Translations under genes and position numbers: made by a program
Notes under the pieces: generated by a model
Seen by the model: the letters and a program-made list of their open reading frames with translations, nothing else
The model's database searches: none
Told to the model about the DNA's origin: nothing
In this document: positions 49,893-58,959 of the stretch, piece by piece
How positions within the stretch are numbered: position 1 is the first letter of the stretch
Layout of the letters: the number at the start of each line of letters is the position of its first letter
DNA from: Bog-756 sp963701325
GTDB lineage: Bacteria; Actinomycetota; Acidimicrobiia; Acidimicrobiales; RAAP-2
Reading direction: 5' to 3'
NCBI GenBank assembly: GCA_963701325.1
Contig: OY969604.1
Location: 3,100,001 to 3,164,000 of the forward strand
DNA length: 64,000 bases

Positions 49893-51746
49893 ATGGCAGC
49901 CGACACGGCAGCGACGACGAGCACAGCGGCACGATCCGGCCACGGGGGCGCCTTCCGGTTCCTCTTCGTCCACCAGATCGACGAGTACCCGGGGACCGGC
50001 AAGCGGACCGCGTATCTGGCGCTCGCCGTGCTGGCCACGATCGTCCTCTACTACACGTACTTCACCCAGACCGGGGTCACGCCGCAGATCCTGCGCTATT
50101 ACCACATGTCCTTCGCGTTCTACGTGTACATCGTGGTCGTCTCCAACCTCATCGGCGCCTTCGCCTCCCTGCCCGCATCGAAGACCGACCAGCTGGGCCG
50201 GGCCAACGTGGTCATCTACGGCCTGCTCATCGTCGGCCTGCTGGTGGCCGTCGGCGTGCCGGCCACCCACACCGAGTGGTCGTTCGCAATCGTGCTCTGC
50301 GTCCTCGGCCTGGTCGAGGGGGCCATCCTGGTGGCCACCCCCGCTCTGGTACGCGACTTCAGCCCGCAACTGGGCCGCGCCTCGGCGATGGGTTTCTGGA
50401 CGATCGGGCCGGTCCTGGGCAGCCTGATCACCTCGGTCGTGGCCACGCTCACCCTCGACCACTTCCTCCGCATGAACTTCGACTCGGGGTTCAAGAGCCA
50501 GTTCATCATCTCCGGCATTGTCGCTCTGGTCGTCTTCGTGCTCGCCCTCTTCTTCATGAAGGACCTCTCGTCCAGTCTCCGCTCCCAGCTCATGGTCTCC
50601 GAGCAGGACCGTGCCCTCGTCGAGGCCCGGGCCAGGGGCATCTCGACCGACGAGGTGATCGCCGCCACCCACCACCCCTGGCGACAGATCCTCAAGTGGG
50701 ACCTGGTCGGCTCGGCGCTCGGGATCTCGCTGTTCCTGCTCGTCTACTACGCAGCCTCTGCCTTCTTCACCATCTATTGGGCCACCGTCTTCACCACCAA
50801 GTCGGGACTCAACCTGTCCACCTCGGACGCCAACTACCTCAACATCTGGTTCTGGGGAGCCGACGCGGTGGCGCTCGTCGTGTTCGGCGTGCTCTCCGAC
50901 AAGCTCCGTGTCCGAAAGCCGCTCATGTTGGTGGGCGCTATCGGCTCGATCGTGATGCTCGTCCTCTTCTCACACCAGGCCGACCACCCGACGACCGGAT
51001 TCGACACCCTGATCATCCTCGAGGTGCTACTGGCTTCTTGCCTCTCGCTCACCTACGCGCCCTGGATGGCCGGGTACACCGAGATGGTCGAGGCGAAGAA
51101 CCCCGCACTCGTGGGCACCGGGCTCGCACTGTGGGGCTGGATCCTGCGCCTCACCGTGGGTCTCTCCTTCCTCTTCCTCCCGCTGGTCATCAACGCGGTC
51201 AATCCGGTCGTGGACAATCTCTCCTACGCACAGACCCCCTACACCGGCACCGCCCCGTTCAACGTGCAGCAGTTCCAGCTCGAGCACCCGAAGTCGGTGG
51301 CCTTCGCCACCGCCAACGCCAGCTGGCTCAAGGTGCTCCAGGAGCCGAGCGTCGCTCCCGTCGTCGCCGCCCTCAACGCCAACCTGACCCCGGCGAACCT
51401 GGCTGCCTTCCAGAAGGTGGTCCCACCCGACGTCTTCACGAAGACCATCGCCAACGCGGCCACCCTCAAGACGCTCGTCGTTCCCTACGAGACCCAGCTC
51501 GGCTACCTCTCGGCCCACCAGAGCCAGCTCGAGGCGTTGCTCGGCGGGGTGGCCAGGTCTCCCAAGCAGTGGCAGCACTGGTTCTGGGTGTGTCTCGCGG
51601 GCATGGTGCTCTTCCTCCCGACCATCTGGCTGGGCAGGGGCCGGTGGAGCCCGAAACGGGCCAGACAGGACGAAGCGCAACACGAGGCCGACGTGGCCGA
51701 GGAACTGCGCCAGCTGGTCGGCTCGGGAGCCTCGGTCAGCGCCTGA
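49893..51746 (+). CDS. MFS transporter with a large extracytoplasmic insert
   Basis: 617 residues, about 12 helices. After a Ser/Ala/Thr N-terminus the first helix is AYLALAVLATIVLYYTYF. A loop of about 130 residues between helix 11 and helix 12 (NPVVDNLSYAQ onward, about 455-585) is Asn/Ala/Leu-rich and lies outside the membrane; standard MFS carriers lack it. The tail is charged and Glu/Gln-rich. ATG 49893 follows GGGGGAG. Downstream of the acyl-CoA operon by 130 bases, so it likely imports the substrate of that pathway. Specificity unknown. Confidence 0.8.
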   Translation: MAADTAATTSTAARSGHGGAFRFLFVHQIDEYPGTGKRTAYLALAVLATIVLYYTYFTQTGVTPQILRYYHMSFAFYVYIVVVSNLIGAFASLPASKTDQLGRANVVIYGLLIVGLLVAVGVPATHTEWSFAIVLCVLGLVEGAILVATPALVRDFSPQLGRASAMGFWTIGPVLGSLITSVVATLTLDHFLRMNFDSGFKSQFIISGIVALVVFVLALFFMKDLSSSLRSQLMVSEQDRALVEARARGISTDEVIAATHHPWRQILKWDLVGSALGISLFLLVYYAASAFFTIYWATVFTTKSGLNLSTSDANYLNIWFWGADAVALVVFGVLSDKLRVRKPLMLVGAIGSIVMLVLFSHQADHPTTGFDTLIILEVLLASCLSLTYAPWMAGYTEMVEAKNPALVGTGLALWGWILRLTVGLSFLFLPLVINAVNPVVDNLSYAQTPYTGTAPFNVQQFQLEHPKSVAFATANASWLKVLQEPSVAPVVAALNANLTPANLAAFQKVVPPDVFTKTIANAATLKTLVVPYETQLGYLSAHQSQLEALLGGVARSPKQWQHWFWVCLAGMVLFLPTIWLGRGRWSPKRARQDEAQHEADVAEELRQLVGSGASVSA

Positions 51747-51757
51747 TCAGGTTCGCA

Positions 51758-52567
51758 TCACCCGCGGCGGGGTGCCCACTGCCATCGCCGCAGGGTGAGG
51801 AACACGCCGGCGGCTCCCCAGATGGCGATCACAGCGAGATCGTGCCACGCCCACGGTGACGTGCCCGGGATGTGGTTGAACGAGGCTTGCAAGCTCACGA
51901 TCAGTCTGCGCACCGGGAGGTAGTCGGTGATGTTGGCCAGGGTCGAACCGGGGGTCAACGGGAAGTAGAGCCCCGAAAAAGCGAGCACGATGAAGAAGAC
52001 GATGTTGACCACCGGCCCCGCAGCATCGGCATTCGGCAGCAGCGTGCTCACCCCCATGCCGAGCGCCGTGAAGCCGAACATGCCCACGACCAGTGCGAGC
52101 AGGAAGGGCACCCAGTTGGCCGGGCCGTGGACACCGAAGGCTCGGCCGACTCCCAGCATGAGCACGATCTGGATGACGCACACAATCATCGTGCTGACGA
52201 AGATGGCGGACATGAGGATCCATGTCGGGGCGGGACTGAGCCGCAGGCGCTTGAGCAGTCCCATCTCTCGCCGGTTCACGATGACGATCGACAGGACGGA
52301 AAAGCAGGAGGACATGACCCCGTACGCGATGAATCCGGGTACGTAGTACTGGATCAGCTTGATGCCACCCAGGGATTGGACGGTCGACTTGCCGGCCGTC
52401 GACTCGAAGATGAGGAGGAAGACGGTCGAGAACCCGATGGTGAAGACCGCCCCGATCGGGTTGAGCCAGAAGGAGAGTTGTTCGAACCGCACCTGCCACC
52501 CGATCAGCCTGAGATCGCTGAGACCTTGAAAGGATCCGGTCGTCGGCACCGTCCCAGGCGTGGTCAT
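51758..52567 (-). CDS. ABC-2 type transporter permease
   Basis: 269 residues with six helices of the ABC-2 drug/lipid exporter type: FWLNPIGAVFTIGFSTVFLLIF, VPGFIAYGVMSSCFSVLSIVI, NRREMGLLKRLRLSPAPTWILMSAIF (the typical RE-G-LKRLR-SP cytoplasmic hairpin) and FSGLYFPLTPGS. The ATG overlaps the ATPase stop by ATGA. With the ATPase it forms an exporter; substrate unknown. Confidence 0.9.
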   Translation of the reverse strand: MTTPGTVPTTGSFQGLSDLRLIGWQVRFEQLSFWLNPIGAVFTIGFSTVFLLIFESTAGKSTVQSLGGIKLIQYYVPGFIAYGVMSSCFSVLSIVIVNRREMGLLKRLRLSPAPTWILMSAIFVSTMIVCVIQIVLMLGVGRAFGVHGPANWVPFLLALVVGMFGFTALGMGVSTLLPNADAAGPVVNIVFFIVLAFSGLYFPLTPGSTLANITDYLPVRRLIVSLQASFNHIPGTSPWAWHDLAVIAIWGAAGVFLTLRRWQWAPRRG

Positions 52568-53466
52568 GGTTCCGTCGTGGTCAGACTCAAGTAGATGTCC
52601 TCGAGCGAGACCCGGGTCACGGCCAGTCCCGGCAGGACGTGGCCGTGGTCGATGGCCCACCCGGTGAGCTGGTGCAGGACCACGAGTTCGTCGTCGGTCG
52701 AAATCCGCACGATGCCGTTCTCGACCGCCGGTGTCGGGCCCGGTATGTCGGAAACGGACACACCCTCCGGCAGACCGAATCGGATGGTGACGGTGCTCGA
52801 GTCACGACCACCGATCGACGTCGGTGTGCCGGTGGCGACGATTTCGGCCTTGTAGAGAACGGCCACCTTGTCGGCCAGCGCCTCGACCTCATCCATGTAG
52901 TGGGTGGTCAGCATCACCGTCGTCCCGGACGCCGCCAACTGGCGGATCAGATCCCACGAGGTCCGTCGGCCGGACGGATCGAGCCCGGTCGTGGGCTCGT
53001 CGAGGAACAGCAATTCCGGGTTTCCGATGATGCCGAGTCCGACGTCGAGTCGGCGCTGCTGTCCTCCCGAGAGCTTCTTGACCTTCTGGTCGGACTTATC
53101 CTTCAGGCCGATGAGCTCGATCACTTCGTCGACGGGCCGTGGCGAGGGGTAGTAGCCCGCATTCCTGGTGAGCACCTGCCGTACGGAGTAGAACGGCTCC
53201 ACGGCGAGTTCTTGGAGCACCACGCCGATTCGATTCCGAAGCCATCGCTGGGTTGCGCGGTCGGAGGGATCGACCCCGAGTGTCCGTACCTCTCCGCCGG
53301 TGCGCTCACGGAAGCCTTCGAGGATCTCGATGGTCGTCGTCTTACCCGCACCGTTGGGGCCGAGCAGGGCGAACACCTCTCCCTTCTCGACGTCGAACGA
53401 CACGTCGTCGACCGCGACCACGTCGCCGTAGGACTTCGCCAGATGGCCGACGCTTACTGCTGGCAT
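52564..53466 (-). CDS. ABC transporter ATP-binding protein (ABC-2 exporter, DrrA-like)
   Basis: 300 residues. Walker A LLGPNGAGKTTTIEIL, Q-loop GVVLQELAVEPFYSV, signature KLSGGQQRRLDVGLGI, Walker B LLFLDEPTTGLDPSG and H-loop TTHYMDEVEALADKVAVL. The C-terminal ~80 residues form a DrrA/CcmA-type regulatory extension (RDSSTVTIRFGLPEG, SLEDIYLSLT). ATG 53466. Coupled by ATGA to its permease. Confidence 0.93.
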   Translation of the reverse strand: MPAVSVGHLAKSYGDVVAVDDVSFDVEKGEVFALLGPNGAGKTTTIEILEGFRERTGGEVRTLGVDPSDRATQRWLRNRIGVVLQELAVEPFYSVRQVLTRNAGYYPSPRPVDEVIELIGLKDKSDQKVKKLSGGQQRRLDVGLGIIGNPELLFLDEPTTGLDPSGRRTSWDLIRQLAASGTTVMLTTHYMDEVEALADKVAVLYKAEIVATGTPTSIGGRDSSTVTIRFGLPEGVSVSDIPGPTPAVENGIVRISTDDELVVLHQLTGWAIDHGHVLPGLAVTRVSLEDIYLSLTTTEP

Positions 53467-53485
53467 GAGACTTCTCGGGCTCCGG

Positions 53486-54400
53486 TCAGGGCATCGCCTC
53501 GACGGGAGGGATGAGCATCGTCCTCTGCCGGGCGTCCGCGAGCATTTCGTCGGAGGTGCTGGTCCCGGCCACCAGCGGCGAGCGGGCGAGCACGACCACG
53601 CCGAGCACCAGCACGCCGAGGGCAAGGACCTCGAGGCTGACCCACAGCGCCCCGCCCCGGAGCTGGTCGGCGAAGAGGGTGATCCCGAGGACGATGCTGA
53701 CCAAGGGATTGACGGTCACCATGGTGGTCCGGGAGGCCGTGATCGGGCCGGCGTGCAGCGCATTCTGGATCAGGAACACCGTCCCGAGGCCGGCGACCGC
53801 CAGCATGTAGGGCTGGAAATGGGTGAACACGTGGCTCCACCCCTCTTGCACGTAGGAGGTGATCGCCTTGGTGAGGGCTGCCGTGTAGGCGGCGGTCAGG
53901 GCGGTGGCCGCCCCGAACGCGGCTGCACGCCACCAGCGCGGCCCGCGCAGGGCGGACAGGATGCAGCCGGCGATGGCCGCACCGACGATCACGGTGGCGA
54001 CCACCCAGCCGGTCGTGGTGGGGAGGACCTGGCCGCCGCGGGGCCTCGCCGCCAGGAAGAAACCGCCGAGACCGACCACGACGGTGAGCGCGCCCAGCCA
54101 CTCGCGCATCCCGAGCCGGTAGCGGAACCAGACGGCCAGGATGAGCAGCAGGAAGAGCAGCTCGGTGGTGAGCACCGGCTGGACGGTGCTGAGCTCGCCG
54201 AACCGCAGCGCGGTGGCCTGCAGGGCGAACACGACGAGCATGAGGGCGAACCCGACCAGCCAGATGCCCCGCTTGATCGCGTGCGACATGAGGCTCAACC
54301 GCAGCGTGGTCGATTCGGGGGCGGACTCGACGCCGATCCGCTGGAGGACCGAGGTCAGAGCGTTGACGAAGGCGGCGAGCGCTGCGAGGACGATGGCCAC
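53486..54400 (-). CDS. DMT-family (EamA-like) transporter
   Basis: 304 residues, ten short helices in two repeats of five, the drug/metabolite-transporter layout: VLAALAAFVNALTSVLQRIG at the start, RFGELSTVQPVLTTELLFLL, and the second-repeat NALHAGPITASRTTMVTVNPLVSIVLG. Such carriers export amino acids or metabolites; the substrate is unknown. GTG start with TACAAC at 54410-54415 six bases ahead (minus strand), possibly leaderless. Confidence 0.85.
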   Translation of the reverse strand: MAIVLAALAAFVNALTSVLQRIGVESAPESTTLRLSLMSHAIKRGIWLVGFALMLVVFALQATALRFGELSTVQPVLTTELLFLLLILAVWFRYRLGMREWLGALTVVVGLGGFFLAARPRGGQVLPTTTGWVVATVIVGAAIAGCILSALRGPRWWRAAAFGAATALTAAYTAALTKAITSYVQEGWSHVFTHFQPYMLAVAGLGTVFLIQNALHAGPITASRTTMVTVNPLVSIVLGITLFADQLRGGALWVSLEVLALGVLVLGVVVLARSPLVAGTSTSDEMLADARQRTMLIPPVEAMP

Positions 54401-54457
54401 CCCCCCGTTGTAGTCGCGATCGCGCCCTGGCGGGGGAGAAAGACCGGCCGAGGGCCG

Positions 54458-55039
54458 TCAGCAGGTCGGGCCGGTGCCTTCCGGACCGCTCCCGCCGGGC
54501 TCGGCGCTCCGGGACGGGCTCTGCAGCCCGAGGTGGTATCCCTCGAGGAAGAGGTCGGCGTCGTGCCGTCGCGGGTAGCGGGACTCGAGCGCGCGGAAGC
54601 GGGGGGAATGGTTCGGCTCGAGGAGGTGGGCGAGCTCGTGGAGGATGACCGCGTCGAGCACCCAGGGCGGCGTCGTGCGCAGCCGCTCGGAGATCCTGAT
54701 CTCGCGCGTCTCGACTGTGCAGGACCCCCATCTGGCGGTCTGGGCGGAGGACCAGCGAATGGAGGCGGGGACCACCCCGTCGAGGTAGGTCCGGCCGAGG
54801 GCACGGGCCCGCTCCTCGAGGTACTCATCGGAGGAGTGCAGGTGGGGTCGGTGCCGGGCCAAGCGCCCGGCGAGACTCTCGACCATCCGGTCGCGCTCGG
54901 TGCCGCGCAGGTGGGACGGCACCACGACCACGATGCGGTCCCCCTCCCAGTGGGCGCCGGCAGTCTTCTTCCGTCGCGCGGAAACGCGGACCTCGACGTC
55001 TGAGTGGACGAGGGGGAGGGGTGTGGGCACGGTGCTCAT
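54458..55039 (-). CDS. YgjP/DUF45-family zinc metallopeptidase
   Basis: 193 residues. Zn-binding VILHELAHLLEPNHSPRF (His 134, His 138 and downstream His 144, catalytic Glu 135) and RWGSCTVETREIRIS, which is diagnostic of YgjP-like proteins. It is cytoplasmic and has a Gly/Pro tail. The start overlaps the stop of a 38-aa ORF by ATGA. Substrates of the family are poorly known. Confidence 0.9.
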   Translation of the reverse strand: MSTVPTPLPLVHSDVEVRVSARRKKTAGAHWEGDRIVVVVPSHLRGTERDRMVESLAGRLARHRPHLHSSDEYLEERARALGRTYLDGVVPASIRWSSAQTARWGSCTVETREIRISERLRTTPPWVLDAVILHELAHLLEPNHSPRFRALESRYPRRHDADLFLEGYHLGLQSPSRSAEPGGSGPEGTGPTC

Positions 55040-55152
55040 CTCCCGCAGGCTACGGCCGCGGTGTGACGATCACCATCGGTCCCGGGTCCCCCCACGATGA
55101 GGATCATCGTGCCGATCGCCTCGGCGATCCCTGTTCTCAGGCGTTCGCTCAC
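55036..55152 (-). CDS. Possible 38-residue membrane ORF coupled to the YgjP gene (aquaporin-like start)
   Basis: GTG 55152 is preceded by GGAGGGG with a 7-nt gap, and the stop overlaps the YgjP ATG by ATGA. The peptide MSERLRTGIAEAIGTMILIV, then GGPGTDG and a short tail, contains one hydrophobic segment like the first helix of MIP channels (AEF-GT-LLVF-G-GT). It could be a small protein, a coupled leader or a truncated remnant of an aquaporin gene. The coupling signals are seen; the rest is inference. Confidence 0.4.
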   Translation of the reverse strand: MSERLRTGIAEAIGTMILIVGGPGTDGDRHTAAVACGR

Positions 55153-55333
55153 GGGTCGTCCCCTCCGCCGGGCACCGGTGGCTCCGGTCTCGGCTCGCTC
55201 GGATGCGGCGGTGAAAATCGTAGGCAGGCATCCGGTCGCATCCGGGGATGCACCCACGACCCGACGTCCGGTCCGGACCGCGAGGCGCAGGCGCGATCGC
55301 GACGGCCGAATGGGCGCTCGGGGGGGCCGACGG

Positions 55334-55339
55334 TACGAT
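55334..55339 (+). promoter_or_regulatory. -10 element of a leaderless transcript
   Basis: TACGAT at 55334-55339, six bases, then GTG 55346. Confidence 0.45.
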
Positions 55340-55345
55340 GGCCCG

Positions 55346-55822
55346 GTGCGTCGCTACCTGACCCGCCGGTGCATGGGCCTGCATCTGATGTTGCTGGTCC
55401 TGCTCCCGACCTTTGCGTGGCTCACGTCCTGGCAGCTCAGTCGGGCCGAGGGGGGCAACACCCTGAGCTGGGCCTACACGTTTCTCTGGCCGCTCTTCGG
55501 TCTCTACGCCATCTATACCTGGTGGCAGCTCATCCACGACCAGGAGACCATCCGGCCGCGACGGGCCGACCCGGGGCATACAGCGAACCGCGCACCTGCG
55601 TCCGACGGCACTCAGCCGGCCGACTCCCGGCCGCCTGGATGGGCCCTGACCGGCGGGCGCCGCAGGAACGTGGCCATCGCTGCACGCGCCCCGATCGACG
55701 ACGAGACCGGCGGCAGGGGCGAGCGCTATGCACCGCAGACCCCGGAGGAGGCTGCCCGCCTGGCCGAGTACAACCGGTATCTCTCCGAGCTCGACGCGGC
55801 CGACTCCCGAGCCCGCGGGTGA
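55346..55822 (+). CDS. Two-helix membrane protein of unknown function
   Basis: 158 residues. N-terminal helices HLMLLVLLPTFAWLTSWQLS and AYTFLWPLFGLYAIYTWWQL, then a soluble Arg/Pro/Ala region and an acidic, Tyr-containing end (EEAARLAEYNRYLSELDAAD). The first helix and WQLSRA recall SURF1-type N-termini, but no catalytic or cofactor motif is present. Followed by a DUF3817 gene with GTGA overlap, so the two probably act together. Confidence 0.6.
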   Translation: MRRYLTRRCMGLHLMLLVLLPTFAWLTSWQLSRAEGGNTLSWAYTFLWPLFGLYAIYTWWQLIHDQETIRPRRADPGHTANRAPASDGTQPADSRPPGWALTGGRRRNVAIAARAPIDDETGGRGERYAPQTPEEAARLAEYNRYLSELDAADSRARG

Positions 55823-56199
55823 ACCTCTCAGGCACTCCCGCCGGACTGCACGGCGCAGTGACCCGGTACCGGGTGATGGCATTCATCGTCGGCACCGCAC
55901 TGCTCTGTCTCACCACGGTCGTGATCTTCCAGGCCGCTGGCTACCACCCCGGAACGCTCGGCAAGGTGGTGGCCATCGGGCACGGGTACCTCTACCTGGT
56001 CTACCTGGCCGCCGCTGCCGACCTGGCCCGCAGGGCGCGTTGGCGGCTCGGGCGCATCGTCGCCGTGGTGTGCGCGGGATTCGTCCCGTTCCTCGCCTTC
56101 ATCATCGAGCACCGCGTCTACCAACAGATGCAGGCCGAGTGGGCCGCCGAGGCGGCCCCCGGTGCGGACCAGGCCGCGGTCTCCGGCGAACCGGCCTGA
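55819..56199 (+). CDS. DUF3817-family membrane protein
   Basis: 126 residues, three helices: TRYRVMAFIVGTALLCLTTVVI, LGKVVAIGHGYLYLVYLAAAADL and GRIVAVVCAGFVPFLAFIIEHR. The YRVMA-type start and GHGYLYLVYL segment match the small actinobacterial DUF3817 family. Function unknown. Overlaps the preceding gene by four bases. Confidence 0.8.
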   Translation: MNLSGTPAGLHGAVTRYRVMAFIVGTALLCLTTVVIFQAAGYHPGTLGKVVAIGHGYLYLVYLAAAADLARRARWRLGRIVAVVCAGFVPFLAFIIEHRVYQQMQAEWAAEAAPGADQAAVSGEPA

Positions 56200-56273
56200 A
56201 CATTCGCCACAGGACCGACGGGCCGCCCGGCCCGGCGGCCATCGTCAACTGACAGAGAGGTCGGTGCCTTGTT

Positions 56274-56876
56274 TTGGAGTTCACCCTCAAGATCAACCGA
56301 AGAGTCGTCGTCATCGCCGTCGTCGTCGTCATCGTCGCTGTCGGCGCGCTGGTTGCCGGGCTCGCCCTGCATTCCGGCGGGACCCACGCTTCGTCATCGA
56401 GCACGTCCCTGACCAAGGACCTGCTGCCTCCGTCCTACGCCAAGCGTGCCGGCTTCTCAGCAGTCGTCGTGAAGGCCACCACGAGCGCCAAGACCGGAGA
56501 ACCCTCGTGCTCACACGGTGCACAAGAGGCGTTCGAAGACACCGCCAGCCATATGGGTCTCGAGTCAGAGGTGTTGTCGTGTACCTCCGGCAAGACCGCC
56601 GGCGCCCTCCTGCACAGCGTGGTCCAGGGAACCACGTCGGCATCGGCGCCACCCAGCCAGCTGGGCTCATCGGCGGTCGAGCGGAGCACTCAGGGGTCGA
56701 CCTATGTCATCTACTGGCATCGAGGCAGCGTCCTGGAGTTGGTGAGTCTGACGATCGACATTCCGGCCACCGATGCGTCGACCACCACCACCTTGGCCGT
56801 GACGCCGCCGATCACATCGGCCCTTCAGAAGCTGTTGTCCAACACGGCCGTCGAACAGAACTCGCAGATCAACTGA
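56274..56876 (+). CDS. Secreted or membrane-anchored small protein of unknown function
   Basis: 200 residues: short basic N-terminus (KINRRV), one helix (VVVIAVVVVIVAVGALVAGLAL) and an extracellular Ser/Thr-rich domain with two Cys (SCSHG, LSCTSG) that may pair. No family recognised. TTG start at 56274 is the only one directly before the helix. Possibly with its own promoter. Confidence 0.5.
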   Translation: MEFTLKINRRVVVIAVVVVIVAVGALVAGLALHSGGTHASSSSTSLTKDLLPPSYAKRAGFSAVVVKATTSAKTGEPSCSHGAQEAFEDTASHMGLESEVLSCTSGKTAGALLHSVVQGTTSASAPPSQLGSSAVERSTQGSTYVIYWHRGSVLELVSLTIDIPATDASTTTTLAVTPPITSALQKLLSNTAVEQNSQIN

Positions 56877-57023
56877 TCGATCGTCGACTCTCCTCCCGGT
56901 GGCCCGGGAGGAGACACCAGGCAATGCACCCCTGACCGCTGGGAGGCGGGCTCGCCCGTTGCCGACCGATCTCCCCGATCGTCACGATCGCATGCGAGGG
57001 AGTAGTCGCACACGCGCACCTGA

Positions 57024-57029
57024 CAGAAT
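57024..57029 (+). promoter_or_regulatory. -10-like element of a leaderless transcript
   Basis: CAGAAT at 57024-57029, six bases, then ATG 57036; same sequence and spacing as at 31294. Confidence 0.4.
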
Positions 57030-57035
57030 TGCGAC

Positions 57036-57533
57036 ATGAGCTCATACCACGTACGCGAAGCTGAGGAGCGCGACCTGGAGCAGCTGCTCGCTCTCTACGA
57101 AGAGCTCTCTGAGGGTGACCTCGCCCGCATGCCGGCTGACATCGACGTGTCTCGGGCAGTCCTGGCCGGCATACTCAGCGACGGTCGGCGCCATTTGTGC
57201 GTTGCAGCGTACGGGGACGAAGTGCTCGGTTCCGCCGAGCTCATTGTCATCGAGGGTCTCACTCACGGGGCCATGCCGTGGGCGGTGATCGAGAATGTGA
57301 TCGTCAGCGGGGAGAGTCGTGGTCGTGGCGCAGGCACTGCGCTGCTCGAACGTCTCCTCGAGCTCGCTCGGGCCAGTAGGTGTTACAAGGTCCAGCTCCA
57401 CTCCGGAAAACAGCGGGTGGATGCTCACCGCGTCTATCGGCGACTCGGTTTCAAATCCGTTGCGGAGGGCTTCAAGCTGTACTTCGATGACACTCGCTCG
57501 ATGCTCGACGACGAGCTCCCAGAGGGGCCATGA
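57036..57533 (+). CDS. GNAT-family N-acetyltransferase
   Basis: 165 residues. Acetyl-CoA site VIENVIVSGESRGRGAGTALLERLLELAR (the R-G-x-G-x-G/A motif) and the C-terminal VYRRLGFKSVAEGFKLYF are typical. N-terminal strand YHVREAEERDLEQLLALYEE. Substrate unknown. It appears monocistronic. Confidence 0.9.
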   Translation: MSSYHVREAEERDLEQLLALYEELSEGDLARMPADIDVSRAVLAGILSDGRRHLCVAAYGDEVLGSAELIVIEGLTHGAMPWAVIENVIVSGESRGRGAGTALLERLLELARASRCYKVQLHSGKQRVDAHRVYRRLGFKSVAEGFKLYFDDTRSMLDDELPEGP

Positions 57534-57596
57534 TCAGGCCCGGCCGGGCTGACCCAGATACTTGACAAGGTTCGGGGCTCCTTGAAGGCTTGCGTC

Positions 57597-58949
57597 GTGA
57601 AGAGGCGGCGGATCGGAGGCGGGATCGTCCTCACCGGTGCCCTCTTGGTGACGAGCTGCTCGACGGCCTCGTCACCAGCTGCGAAGCCGGTCACACAGGA
57701 GACGCATGCCGTCGGCATGCTGACCGAGACCCTCGTCGATACGCAGCGGCCCACGGCGGCGTGGGGTCCAGACCCACAACAGCCCTCGCGAACCTTGGCG
57801 ACAACGATCTTCTACCCTGCCGAAGGCTCGCCCTCGTCCCGCGCTCCTCGCATCGGGGGCACACCGGACAGGAGCGGTGGTCCCTACCCGCTGATCGTGT
57901 TTGCCCACGGCCTCGGATCAGATCCGCTCCAGTACGAGACCCTCCTGACGTACTGGGCCGCGGCGGGCTTCGTGGTGGCGGCACCGGAGTTCCCCCTCAC
58001 CAACGACCACACCCCTGGTGGCCCTGACGCCGGTGACGTGGTCAATCAACCAGGGGACATGAGCTTTGTCATCACCTCGGTGCTCGATGCCGCTGCGCGT
58101 CCGACCGGCACCCTCGGCGGTCTGGTGAATCCCAATGAAATCGGAGCGGCAGGCCACTCGAATGGAGCGATCACCACCCTCGGTCTCATCGCAAACTCAT
58201 GCTGCAAGGACCAACGAGTCAAGGCGGCGATCGTGATGGCCGGCGATGAGGTTCCGTTCTCTGGCGGAACCTACGAGATGGCCGGCGCCCCGCCCCTCCT
58301 CCTCGTGCACGGTACGGCAGACCAGTTGCTCCCGTACTCGCTGGCCATCGGCATGTTCAATGCCCTCCGGGGACCCAAGGGTCTCCTCACCGTCCAGGGC
58401 GGCGGTCACGACTCTGCTGCGGCGTTGTCAGCACCGTCGTCTTCGAGCGTGCTGCACGCGACCACTGACTTCTTTGACGCCTATCTCCGTGGCGATCACG
58501 CAGCCAAGGTCCGAATCCCCGGTGACGCCCAGGCCGGAGTGACAACGGTCCGGTTCGTTCCACAGATCGGATCGGCTGCCACGATCCCGCTCCCGCCGAT
58601 GCCCACACGCCATCTGCACGCCACCGTCACGCCGACTGCCGACCTTGTGGACGGGCAGAAGGTCACGGTGCGCTGGAGTGGCTATACCCCCGGAGCAGTC
58701 GTCAACATCCTGGAATGCGACCCTACCGTGGTGCAGTCGAACAGCTCATCGGCGTGCGACTTCTCTGGCGCCAAGATCCTCACCCCTGACCCCACTGGGC
58801 ATGGGTCGGTCCAGCTCCAGATGGTCACCGGGACGGTCGGGACCGGAATCTGCGATGCGTCACACCCTGGGTGCTTGATCGTGGTCAACAATGCGAGCTC
58901 CACCGCATCGAGCGCATCGGTCAGGATTCCGATCAGCTTCGGACAATAG
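57597..58949 (+). CDS. Lipoprotein alpha/beta-hydrolase with C-terminal neocarzinostatin-like domain
   Basis: 450 residues. The signal peptide ends in a lipobox (LLVTSC), so it is likely a lipid-anchored surface enzyme. The hydrolase (about 30-335, PAF-acetylhydrolase/dienelactone-hydrolase type) has the oxyanion segment VFAHGLGSDPLQYETLL, nucleophile Ser in GAAGHSNGAITTLG, Asp in HGTADQLLPYS and His in GGGHDSAAAL. The last ~110 residues (VTPTADLVDGQKVTVRWSGY) form a neocarzinostatin/macromomycin-type beta-sandwich, as in the pst-linked protein at 3.1 kb. GTG 57597 chosen: GAAGG is 8 nt ahead; TTG 57582 is an alternative. Confidence 0.8.
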   Translation: MKRRRIGGGIVLTGALLVTSCSTASSPAAKPVTQETHAVGMLTETLVDTQRPTAAWGPDPQQPSRTLATTIFYPAEGSPSSRAPRIGGTPDRSGGPYPLIVFAHGLGSDPLQYETLLTYWAAAGFVVAAPEFPLTNDHTPGGPDAGDVVNQPGDMSFVITSVLDAAARPTGTLGGLVNPNEIGAAGHSNGAITTLGLIANSCCKDQRVKAAIVMAGDEVPFSGGTYEMAGAPPLLLVHGTADQLLPYSLAIGMFNALRGPKGLLTVQGGGHDSAAALSAPSSSSVLHATTDFFDAYLRGDHAAKVRIPGDAQAGVTTVRFVPQIGSAATIPLPPMPTRHLHATVTPTADLVDGQKVTVRWSGYTPGAVVNILECDPTVVQSNSSSACDFSGAKILTPDPTGHGSVQLQMVTGTVGTGICDASHPGCLIVVNNASSTASSASVRIPISFGQ

Positions 58950-58959
58950 ACCGGTCGGG

